This document shows, piece by piece, positions 1 to 5,683 of a stretch of 7,660 nucleotides of DNA. Below the pieces are notes generated by a model, which had not been told where the DNA came from, did not search any database, and was given only the letters and a program-made list of their open reading frames with translations. Positions within the stretch are counted from its first letter, which is position 1. Each line of letters begins with the position of its first letter. Origin of the DNA: Sulfurimonas sp. (lineage in GTDB: Bacteria > Campylobacterota > Campylobacteria > Campylobacterales > Sulfurimonadaceae); contig DAOVJL010000050.1 in the NCBI GenBank assembly GCA_030673275.1, positions 1 through 7,660 on the forward strand, read 5' to 3'. The position numbers and the translations under genes were made by a program.

Positions 1-272
1 ACAAACAAATTGATTTTAGTGTGATTTTTTATCAAATAGTAAAAGAGGAAAATAGAACTATTGCAGTATCAAAGTTCTTTAACACTTTAGTAGAGATTAT
101 TTATGAGATGTCAAAAAAATATGATCTGCCACTGGTGCTTGGCGGCGGGGTGTTTCAAAATAGAGTCTTGCTTAGATTGATAATGAAAAAAATACCGGAA
201 GCAATAGTGCCGAGTGGGTTTGTAAGTAATGACAGCGCAATCTCTTATGGACAGGCAATTGCCGCTTTATAG
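1..272 (+). CDS. hypF: HypF carbamoyltransferase, C-terminal end (5' truncated by window edge)
   Basis: This is the last 89 residues of a protein whose frame is open to the left edge (first full codon at base 3, stop TAG 270-272). The GTG at 21 is an internal valine, not a start. It matches the C-terminal Kae1-like domain of HypF: an 'LGGGVFQNRVLL' nucleotide-binding loop, then 'SNDSAISYGQA', corresponding to the family's usual PPNDGGIALGQA. In the family, HypF is cytoplasmic and converts carbamoyl phosphate to carbamoyl-adenylate, then passes the carbamoyl group to the HypE C-terminal cysteine, the source of the cyanide ligands of the [NiFe]-hydrogenase centre. This implies hydrogen metabolism in the host. 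The usual PPND is VSND here, a mild divergence. A paralogous carbamoyltransferase of the Kae1/TsaD superfamily is the main alternative. It is the only plus-strand gene and converges on its right-hand neighbour. Confidence 0.85.
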   Translation, partial: KQIDFSVIFYQIVKEENRTIAVSKFFNTLVEIIYEMSKKYDLPLVLGGGVFQNRVLLRLIMKKIPEAIVPSGFVSNDSAISYGQAIAAL

Positions 273-285
273 CTCAAAACTCTTT

Positions 286-699
286 TTAATCTGACCTTGA
301 TTTTATCCATAAAAAACCTGAGAAAACAAATAAAAGAAAACTCATAAATGCATAGATAGCAGAAGCTAGCCAAACCTCTATAAACGAGTTAATAAATGCG
401 TCGTTTGGGTTATCATGATTGTAAACTATTTGAACTTGATCATCTACATCATATATAGATGGATTACTACCAGTAGCTGACACAAACTCAATCTCATCAC
501 CATCTTTAGTTTTAAAATGTATACGTGGATAATACTTACTAAGACTACTAGGACCTTTTTTCACTTCAACTATTATGCCATTAGCATGTTCGCCACTTGT
601 AACAAGTCTATCTGCATCAGAGAACTCTTTTGTACTAAAGAAAAGAAGTAGTACTGCAAGTACTATGGTAATAAGAGCAAATAAATTTTCATCTTTCAT
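286..699 (-). CDS. DUF3592-type small membrane protein
   Basis: A 137-residue protein with a hydrophobic helix at about residues 7-21, a polar domain at about 25-105 and a second hydrophobic helix at about 109-132 ending in a basic tail (KSRSD). The middle domain has the DUF3592 pattern: 'GIIVEV' followed by 'YYPRIHFKTKDG', then a glycine/serine turn, 'IYDVDDQVQIVYNHDNP' and 'AFINSF'. The family is a small beta domain between two membrane helices; its biochemical role is unknown and I assign none. The ATG at 697-699 has an AGGA about 8 nt upstream. It lies 58 bp beyond aroE, a looser junction than the trpE-aroE one, and the gap contains a possible -10 box, so it may be transcribed separately. 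Its 3' end is 13 bp from the hypF stop. It is not part of the conserved cluster as I know it and may be an accessory addition. Confidence 0.8.
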   Translation of the reverse strand: MKDENLFALITIVLAVLLLFFSTKEFSDADRLVTSGEHANGIIVEVKKGPSSLSKYYPRIHFKTKDGDEIEFVSATGSNPSIYDVDDQVQIVYNHDNPNDAFINSFIEVWLASAIYAFMSFLLFVFSGFLWIKSRSD

Positions 700-738
700 A
701 ATCTTTTTCCTGTTATAAGATAGCTATATGTTTTTATT

Positions 739-744
739 ATTATA
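739..744 (-). promoter_or_regulatory. possible -10 box for the DUF3592 gene
   Basis: The minus strand reads TATAAT here, about 40 nt upstream of the DUF3592 ATG, in the 58-bp AT-rich gap after aroE. A second TATAAT-like string overlaps the aroE stop at 757-762. No clear -35 is visible, but Campylobacterota sigma-70 promoters generally lack a conserved -35. In DNA this AT-rich a chance match is easy, so this is weak evidence. Confidence 0.3.
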
Positions 745-757
745 GAATAAAAATGTA

Positions 758-1549
758 TTATAACTCAAAACTTTTTGACATGTATGTTTTAATATCTTCA
801 GTTTTTAATTCATTGTTAGTAAAAAGTTCGTTCCCTAATACGCCTTGACCAAGAAGCATATCCGCACCATCTTTATAAGTGATGCCTTTTTCCTGAGCTA
901 GTTTTAGAAATGGTGTTACTTTTCCATAGATTGCATCTGCCGCGTAAGATGTGTTCTCTAGTGCTTCTTCTATGATATGTAGTGGAGCAGGGAGTTCTTC
1001 ATCTTTTAAACCGGCACTTGTAGTGTTTACAACAAGGTCATATTTCTCTGCTTTAAAGCTATCCCAAGTGTGACATGTGGAAACTATGTCTTTAAAGTAT
1101 TCAAGTCTTGAAGCACTTCTGTTTAAAACAGTAACTTCGATGTTATCTTGAACAAATCTGCTAGCCAATGCTTTTGCAGTTCCGCCGGCACCAAGAACTA
1201 GAATCTTTTTAATGTCCCCAAACTCTTTTATGGCATACATAAAACCATCTGCATCAGTGTTATAACCTATAAGTTTGCCACCTTCATTTATGATTGTATT
1301 AACAACACCCACTGTTTTTGCAAATCCTCTAACTTCATCACAAGCCTCGTATGCCGCCTCTTTATGCGGAACTGTTATATTTGCTCCGCTAAGTTTGAGA
1401 GAGAGAAAAGTCTCACGAAGTTTTGAGCCGTCTTTGAGATGAATTCTTGTGTAGCAAGCTGGATAGTTTAAGTTTTTAAAAACAGAGTTATGCATAAGTG
1501 GAGAGCGAGAGTGTTCTACCGGATCACCAAAGATTGCGAATAATTTCAT
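758..1549 (-). CDS. aroE: Shikimate dehydrogenase (NADP+)
   Basis: A 263-residue AroE, close to the family's usual length of about 270. It reduces 3-dehydroshikimate to shikimate with NADPH in the cytoplasm, the fourth step of the chorismate pathway. The N-terminal substrate domain shows 'SRSP' (14-17), 'GANITVPHK' with the catalytic lysine K63, 'VVNT' (82-85) and 'GYNTDADG' (95-102) carrying the partner aspartate D99. The Rossmann domain has the GAGGTA loop (120-125) and 'NRSASR' (143-148), an NRxxxR-type signature for NADP preference. The C-terminal part has 'DAIYGKVTPF' and 'GADMLLGQG', the conserved MLxxQ substrate contact. Its ATG directly follows the trpE stop (TAAATG, no intervening base) and only a weak AGAAGA precedes it, so translation is probably coupled to trpE. 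In C. jejuni aroE follows the SPOR gene directly, so trpE is the extra gene here. Confidence 0.97.
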   Translation of the reverse strand: MKLFAIFGDPVEHSRSPLMHNSVFKNLNYPACYTRIHLKDGSKLRETFLSLKLSGANITVPHKEAAYEACDEVRGFAKTVGVVNTIINEGGKLIGYNTDADGFMYAIKEFGDIKKILVLGAGGTAKALASRFVQDNIEVTVLNRSASRLEYFKDIVSTCHTWDSFKAEKYDLVVNTTSAGLKDEELPAPLHIIEEALENTSYAADAIYGKVTPFLKLAQEKGITYKDGADMLLGQGVLGNELFTNNELKTEDIKTYMSKSFEL

Positions 1550-2953
1550 TTAATCTAAATCTTCTAGTGAGTGGATCAGTGCACCTAGTTTGTTTTCAAC
1601 TTCTTGATATTCTGATTCTTTTACTGAATCAGCTACTATCCCAGCACCGGCCTGAAGAATAACCTTGTCTTCTTTGACCATAGCAGTCCTAATCGTTATA
1701 GCACTGTCCATATTTCCATCAAAACCGAAGTAGCCAATGCTTCCACTATAGAAGCCTCTTTTTAACCCTTCAAATTGTGCGATAAGCTCCATTGCTCTAA
1801 TTTTTGGAGCACCAGTCATAGTTCCGGCTGTAAATGTTGCCATAAACAGGTCAAACATATCTTTGCCTTCATCAAGCTCGGCCGTAACATCTGAGACAAT
1901 ATGCATTACATGTGAGAATCTCTCAATATGCATCATATCTTCAACTTTTACAGTTCCGGTCTTTGCAACACGGCTAACATCATTTCTTCCAAGGTCAATA
2001 AGCATAAGGTGCTCTGCCAACTCTTTTGGATCAGCTAACAGCTCTTCTTCAAGTTCTCTATCTCTTTTCTTTGTGGCGCCTCTTTTTCTTGTTCCCGCGA
2101 TTGGACGAAGAAGAAGTTCACCATCTGAGAGTCTAACCATAACTTCTGGTGAAGAACCAACTATGTTAAAGTCCTCATATTCCATTAAAAACATATATGG
2201 AGACGGGTTTTTGGTTCTTAGTATTCTATAAAAACTAAAAGGGTCTACTTTAATGTTTCTAGTAAATCGGTTTGTCATAAGGATTTGAAAAACATCACCG
2301 CTTTTTATCATCTCTTTTGAGTCATCAATCATTTTGAAAAATTTCTCTTTTGAGTGTGCGAAGCTACCTTTGTCATCACCAATATTTCTAACTCTATGCT
2401 TATATTGATAGCTGCCTTTTAGGTCATCATGGATTTCATCAAACCTATTTGCAAAGCTCTCAAGTGTACTTACTAAAGTTATTTTATGATTTTTATGAGA
2501 ATAGACTAGAATCATTTTTGGTAAAATCAGGTCTAAATCAGGAGTGTTAAGTTCATCTTTTAGGTTGTCCATAACAGAGTCAAGTTTTGGCTCAAACACT
2601 TTAACCATATCATAGCCGATATAACCGATAAAACCATCAACATAGCCAACTTTTAGTTCTGCTGTAGCTTTTTTATATGCTGATGTGTCTATATTTTTAT
2701 AGTACTTTTTCAAAAAAGTAAAAGGGTTTTCTTCTTTAGTATGTTTTGTGCCATCTGCATCTGTATAAATTGTTTGATTATCTATATACTGAAGTCTCTC
2801 CCTTGCACCAATACAGATAAAACTGTAGTTTCCCTCACTTTGACCGGCACTCTCAAAAAGATAAGAGATTTCATTTTTAAATAGAGCTTTTAATTTTGAA
2901 TAAACAGCAATAGGAGCTAGTTGATCTTGAAAAAATTGTTTAGAGTAAATCAA
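1550..2953 (-). CDS. trpE: Anthranilate synthase component I
   Basis: A 467-residue chorismate-binding enzyme, at the short end for TrpE. It converts chorismate plus ammonia (normally supplied by TrpG from glutamine) to anthranilate and pyruvate, the first committed step to tryptophan. The N-terminal domain carries 'LFES' (32-35) and 'NYSF' (42-45), matching the LLES tryptophan-binding motif, so feedback inhibition is likely. The catalytic domain shows 'GDVFQI' (219-224), 'NPSPYMF' (249-255), 'GSSPE' (266-270), 'PIAGTRKRG' (284-292), 'DPKELAEHLMLIDLGRND' (308-325 region), 'GTMTGAPKIRAME' (377-389) and 'AGAGIVADS' (435-443). The PSPYMF stretch and LFES favour TrpE over PabB or a salvage synthase. 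The start is TTG at 2951-2953, with AAGG 6 nt upstream and no in-frame ATG in the gap behind it. No trpG, trpD or other trp gene is adjacent. It follows the SPOR gene by 44 bp and abuts aroE. Confidence 0.92.
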   Translation of the reverse strand: MIYSKQFFQDQLAPIAVYSKLKALFKNEISYLFESAGQSEGNYSFICIGARERLQYIDNQTIYTDADGTKHTKEENPFTFLKKYYKNIDTSAYKKATAELKVGYVDGFIGYIGYDMVKVFEPKLDSVMDNLKDELNTPDLDLILPKMILVYSHKNHKITLVSTLESFANRFDEIHDDLKGSYQYKHRVRNIGDDKGSFAHSKEKFFKMIDDSKEMIKSGDVFQILMTNRFTRNIKVDPFSFYRILRTKNPSPYMFLMEYEDFNIVGSSPEVMVRLSDGELLLRPIAGTRKRGATKKRDRELEEELLADPKELAEHLMLIDLGRNDVSRVAKTGTVKVEDMMHIERFSHVMHIVSDVTAELDEGKDMFDLFMATFTAGTMTGAPKIRAMELIAQFEGLKRGFYSGSIGYFGFDGNMDSAITIRTAMVKEDKVILQAGAGIVADSVKESEYQEVENKLGALIHSLEDLD

Positions 2954-2959
2954 AGATTG

Positions 2960-2963
2960 CCTT
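2960..2963 (-). promoter_or_regulatory. Shine-Dalgarno sequence fixing the TTG start of trpE
   Basis: The minus strand has AAGG 6 nt before the TTG at 2951-2953. No in-frame ATG or GTG lies between the SPOR stop and this TTG, so this motif decides the start. Confidence 0.6.
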
Positions 2964-2975
2964 GTTGAAAGAATT

Positions 2976-2991
2976 GCTCCACAGGAGGAGC
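2976..2991 (-). other. small intercistronic hairpin between the SPOR gene and trpE
   Basis: GCTCC and GGAGC form a perfect 5-bp GC-rich stem around a 6-nt loop, starting 6 nt after the SPOR stop codon. It is followed by AATTCTTTC rather than a proper U-run, so it is at best a weak terminator. It could also limit 3' decay of the upstream message or tune readthrough into trpE. It does not overlap the trpE ribosome binding site. Confidence 0.35.
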
Positions 2992-2997
2992 TAAATT

Positions 2998-3660
2998 TTA
3001 TATCTTAGCTAAAAAAGCACCGGCTTCTATATTAGTTCTAACAGTTCTTAATGCTTTTCTTGCTTCTGCTTCATTAGTGAATGGACCAACTAAAACTTTA
3101 TTTAGTACTTTGCCATCTCTAGTCACTTTATGAAATTTATACTTATAACCTAATTTTAAAATAGAGTCTAAGAACTTTTTATTAGGCTGATATTTTGCAA
3201 ATGAACCAACTTGAATATAGTAAGTACCGGAAGTTATAGCTTTTGCTGTTGGAACAGGTGCAGCGATTTTTTCAGTAACAACTTTTGCGATCTCTTTTTT
3301 AACCACTTCTTGCTTAGGTACCTCTGCTACTGCAGATTGAGTTTTCTCTTTTAAGCTCTCTTCTTTTAGTTTTTGAGCTATTTTATCAAGAGAATCATTG
3401 TTTTGCTTAGTCTCTTGGATAACTTCAACTTCTTCGAAAAGAGGCTCATCTGCCACAGCTTTAGTTTGTTGTTGTGGTTCAGGAGGAAGTACTGCTTGAG
3501 GTAAATTATCTGTACCTTTTGAAGTAAGAGCATTCATAAGCATTACAACAATAATTAAGATAACCCCTAAAGTTGCAACAGCTAAAATAATTTTTTTATT
3601 GCCGGTTGCGGAGCCACCTTTATTTAAAATAATGTCATTTAATTCGTTTTTTTCTTCCAT
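2998..3660 (-). CDS. SPOR-domain membrane protein
   Basis: A 220-residue bitopic protein: a short charged cytoplasmic N-terminus (1-22), one membrane helix (about 23-43), a long low-complexity linker rich in K, E, Q, P and V (about 45-142), and a C-terminal SPOR domain (about 145-220). The domain shows 'YYIQVGSF' (147-154), a central helix with 'FLDSILKLGY', and 'KVLVGPFTNEAEARKAL' (188-204). SPOR domains bind peptidoglycan strands stripped of stem peptides, typically at the division site, so a periplasmic septal or envelope role is likely. It has the FtsN/DamX-like layout but no recognisable FtsN-specific segment, so I give no symbol. The ATG at 3658-3660 has AAGGG about 8 nt upstream. It occupies the position of C. 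jejuni Cj0404 between the DUF1882 gene and the aromatic genes. Confidence 0.9.
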   Translation of the reverse strand: MEEKNELNDIILNKGGSATGNKKIILAVATLGVILIIVVMLMNALTSKGTDNLPQAVLPPEPQQQTKAVADEPLFEEVEVIQETKQNNDSLDKIAQKLKEESLKEKTQSAVAEVPKQEVVKKEIAKVVTEKIAAPVPTAKAITSGTYYIQVGSFAKYQPNKKFLDSILKLGYKYKFHKVTRDGKVLNKVLVGPFTNEAEARKALRTVRTNIEAGAFLAKI

Positions 3661-3692
3661 AATTGCACCCTTTGTAATTTGTTTAGTCTAAT

Positions 3693-3716
3693 AATACCCA
3701 AAAAATGTTGGATATT
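3693..3716 (-). other. hairpin at the 3' end of the DUF1882 gene
   Basis: In the minus-strand RNA, AAUAUCCAA pairs with UUGGGUAUU over 9 bp including one U-G wobble, with a 6-nt loop. The wobble is a C-A mismatch on the other strand, so the structure suits leftward transcription. The stem begins inside the DUF1882 stop codon and is followed by UAUUAG, not a clear U-tract. It may be a weak terminator or a processing signal before the SPOR gene. Confidence 0.4.
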
Positions 3717-4257
3717 ACATATGCTTTGACCAAGAAGCTCCTCGCTCTTTGGCATAAATCTCATATGGTAGAGTTAAAATATTATACTGGTCCGGTATAT
3801 CTGCACTTGGAAACATTTTCCACTGCTTTGGCTGTTTTGCAGCTAGTTTCATACTTATCATTTTACCAAGCTGTATAGCTTCTTGCAGGGTTGTGTGTCC
3901 TTTATGAATATACACATGCAGGTGACCCTCAGTTTTTGTTTTATAAGCGGTGAAATTTATATAACCTTCTTCCCGAAGCAAAAGTTGTGCCTTATGATAA
4001 AAACGCTCAGGATCTCTCCCGTTATAATCTATTACAATATTTTCAACCTGATTGCGACTGTTTACAATAGAATGAGCAACTGTAATATCACCTTTTAAAT
4101 GTTGGTTGATAATTGACTGAGACAGGGTGGCATTCACCTTTTCAAACTTATTGTAAAAAGTACGACCTTTAAATGTAACCTTTTCAACTACAGCATCTCT
4201 TTTTATCCAGTAGTGGTCAGTTACCATTTTAATAAGTTTAAGATCCATCGCAGTCAT
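3715..4257 (-). CDS. DUF1882 family protein
   Basis: A 180-residue soluble protein with no signal peptide or membrane helix. It belongs to the DUF1882 family typical of Campylobacterota (Cj0403 in C. jejuni; HP0184 appears to be the H. pylori counterpart), found next to glyA. The opening '[20 protein letters not shown]' is the recognisable family start. Function is not established. Visible landmarks are a hydrophobic strand ending in an acid ('[11 protein letters not shown]', D77), a glycine/histidine strand ('[11 protein letters not shown]', 110-120), a following helix ('[16 protein letters not shown]', 124-139) and a late '[12 protein letters not shown]' (159-170). That order faintly resembles primase-polymerase folds (see findings). 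The start is the ATG at 4255-4257 behind AAAGGG; another ATG three codons in has no better ribosome site. It follows the hairpin-rich gap after glyA and precedes the SPOR gene by 54 bp. Confidence 0.88.
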   Translation of the reverse strand: MTAMDLKLIKMVTDHYWIKRDAVVEKVTFKGRTFYNKFEKVNATLSQSIINQHLKGDITVAHSIVNSRNQVENIVIDYNGRDPERFYHKAQLLLREEGYINFTAYKTKTEGHLHVYIHKGHTTLQEAIQLGKMISMKLAAKQPKQWKMFPSADIPDQYNILTLPYEIYAKERGASWSKHM

Positions 4258-4285
4258 TTACATCCCTTTAATTCTATTTCATAAA

Positions 4286-4304
4286 ATGAAAGGAAACCCT
4301 TCAT
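4286..4304 (-). terminator. possible weak terminator hairpin upstream of the DUF1882 gene
   Basis: The minus-strand RNA can form AUGAAGGG-UUU-CCUUUCAU, 8 bp with one G-U wobble, followed by UUUAUG. The wobble is an A-C mismatch on the plus strand, which favours leftward function. The U-run is short, so termination would be partial at most. Confidence 0.3.
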
Positions 4305-4365
4305 TTATTGATGACGATGTCGGAAGTAATTCCGCCATCTACGCTTCTATGCTAAAGCATGACTT

Positions 4366-4388
4366 AGAAAAAAACTAAATTTTTTTCT
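4366..4388. terminator. A/T-rich perfect inverted repeat downstream of glyA
   Basis: AGAAAAAAA and TTTTTTTCT form a perfect 9-bp stem around a 5-nt loop (ctaaa), 47 nt past the glyA stop. It gives a run of seven U on either strand. With only one G-C pair it is not a classical intrinsic terminator, but together with the GC hairpin at 4393-4409 just before it on the minus strand it could act as one after glyA. Confidence 0.35.
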
Positions 4389-4435
4389 GAACGCTAAGTT
4401 TTCTTCAGCAGAAAGCTCACGGCACTTATGCCTTT

Positions 4436-5683
4436 TTAGTAAGTTGGTTGATTATAAATTATAAAGTTTTGAGCTAATTCTTTTAACTCTTCTTTAACAG
4501 TTGCTTGTAACTCAGTATTATTGATATTATCAAGAACATCAGCCATTTTGTTAGCAATTAATTCAAACTCTTTTTCTTTCATACCGCGAGATGTAAGTGC
4601 TGGAGAACCAATACGAATACCTGAAGTCACAAATGGGCTTCTTGTTTCACCTGGAACTGTATTTTTATTGATTGTAATACCAGCATTGCCAAGTGCCGCG
4701 TCAGCATCTTTACCAGATATCTCACGACCAACAAAAGATACTAGAACTAAATGATTGTCTGTTCCACCACTAACTACGTCATAACCTCTTTTTACTAAAA
4801 CTTCAGCAAGGATATTAGCATTTGCTTTTACTTGTTTAGCATACTCTTTCCATTCCGCAGAGAGGTTGTATTTGAAACCAACAGCTTTTGCCGCGATAAC
4901 ATGTACAAGCGGTCCACCTTGAAGTCCAGGGAAGATTGCTGAATTTATTTTTTTAGCTATATCTTCGTCATTAGTCATAATCATACCGCCTCTTGGACCT
5001 GCAAGAGTTTTGTGTGTAGTAGTTGTAACTACATCAGCATATGGGAATGGGCTAGGGTGCTCGTCAGCGCACACAAGACCGGCAATATGTGCAATATCAG
5101 CAAATAAAATTGCTCCAACAGCATCAGCTATTTCACGGAATTTTTTGAAGTCGATTTCTCTTGCATAAGCGCTTGCTCCACATACAATGATCTTTGGTTT
5201 AACTATTTGAGCAATATCCATAACTCTTTCATAGTTTATACGACCATCAAGTTCAACACCATATGTAAAACTCGAGTAGTTTTTACCTGAAAAGCTCGGT
5301 TTTGAACCGTGTGTTAAGTGACCGCCATGACTTAAATCCATACCTAAGATTTTATCACCGGCTTTTAAAAGTGCAGCATATACAGCACCGTTTGCTTGAG
5401 AACCTGCATGTGGTTGAACATTTGCATAGTTACATTTAAAAAGTTTACATGCTCTATCTATTGCTAACTGCTCAACACCATCAGCATATTCACATCCACC
5501 ATAGTAACGCTTGTGCGGGTAACCCTCAGCATATTTGTTTGTAAAAACAGAACCCATAGCTTCCATAACTGCCGGAAGTGTAAAGTTTTCAGATGCAATC
5601 ATCTCTAAATGGTCTGTTTGACGCTCTAATTCTTTTTCGCATAAATCAAATATTTCTTTATCGTACTCTTGTAAAAAGCTCAT
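4436..5683 (-). CDS. glyA: Serine hydroxymethyltransferase
   Basis: A full-length 415-residue PLP enzyme (E. coli GlyA is 417). It interconverts serine plus tetrahydrofolate with glycine plus 5,10-methylene-tetrahydrofolate, the main cytoplasmic source of one-carbon units for purines, thymidylate and methionine. Family signatures are 'MIASENF' (28-34), '[15 protein letters not shown]' (51-65), 'HAGSQAN' (92-98), 'ADIAHIAGL' (195-203; D196 and H199 at the cofactor ring), '[14 protein letters not shown]' (220-233) with the PLP-binding lysine K225, 'FPGLQGGP' (251-258) and '[14 protein letters not shown]' (354-367) with the carboxylate-binding arginine. All key residues are present. The ATG overlaps the lysS TAA by one base (TAATG) and has GAGGA 6 nt upstream inside the end of lysS, so the two are co-transcribed and probably translationally coupled. 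Confidence 0.98.
   Translation of the reverse strand: MSFLQEYDKEIFDLCEKELERQTDHLEMIASENFTLPAVMEAMGSVFTNKYAEGYPHKRYYGGCEYADGVEQLAIDRACKLFKCNYANVQPHAGSQANGAVYAALLKAGDKILGMDLSHGGHLTHGSKPSFSGKNYSSFTYGVELDGRINYERVMDIAQIVKPKIIVCGASAYAREIDFKKFREIADAVGAILFADIAHIAGLVCADEHPSPFPYADVVTTTTHKTLAGPRGGMIMTNDEDIAKKINSAIFPGLQGGPLVHVIAAKAVGFKYNLSAEWKEYAKQVKANANILAEVLVKRGYDVVSGGTDNHLVLVSFVGREISGKDADAALGNAGITINKNTVPGETRSPFVTSGIRIGSPALTSRGMKEKEFELIANKMADVLDNINNTELQATVKEELKELAQNFIIYNQPTY

Larger units (their letters stand above)
4258..4435. repeat. hairpin-tiled intergenic region, candidate dispersed repeat or structured RNA
   Basis: This 178-bp gap between glyA and the DUF1882 gene is covered by consecutive short inverted repeats: GGCA-CTTA-TGCC at 4421-4432; GCTAAG with bulged CTTCAGC at 4393-4409; a 9-bp A/T stem at 4366-4388, with ACTTAG (4362-4367) and CTAAGT (4394-4399) as an alternative outer pairing; ATGC-TAAA-GCAT at 4349-4360; CGGAA-GTAA-TTCCG, with GATG/CATC outside, at 4316-4339; and an 8-bp stem at 4286-4304. 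Such density is unlike the other gaps in the window. Whether it is multicopy cannot be seen from one locus. No convincing gene lies within it, though a 30-codon plus-strand frame (4286-4378) is open. It separates the fur-lysS-glyA half from the downstream half of the cluster. Confidence 0.45.

Noticed and set aside
21..272. Separate 83-residue gene starting at GTG 21
   Set aside because: The frame is open to the left edge and the sequence is the C-terminal end of HypF, so this is a truncated gene, not a small one.
1863..2231. 122-residue plus-strand open frame, very serine-rich
   Set aside because: It lies wholly antisense to the catalytic part of trpE; the serine runs come from reversed glutamate/arginine codons. 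No ribosome site or family likeness.
2983..2990. Perfect AGGAGGAG Shine-Dalgarno-like string on the plus strand
   Set aside because: No start codon follows at a usable distance and no plus-strand gene is present; it is one arm of the hairpin between the SPOR gene and trpE.
2954..2997. Tryptophan attenuator ahead of trpE
   Set aside because: The 44-bp gap has no leader peptide with Trp codons and no room for alternative terminator/antiterminator stems.
3883..4098. 71-residue plus-strand open frame
   Set aside because: Antisense to the conserved middle of the DUF1882 gene, with no recognisable protein features.
4521..4754. 77-residue plus-strand open frame
   Set aside because: Antisense shadow of the conserved glyA C-terminal coding region.
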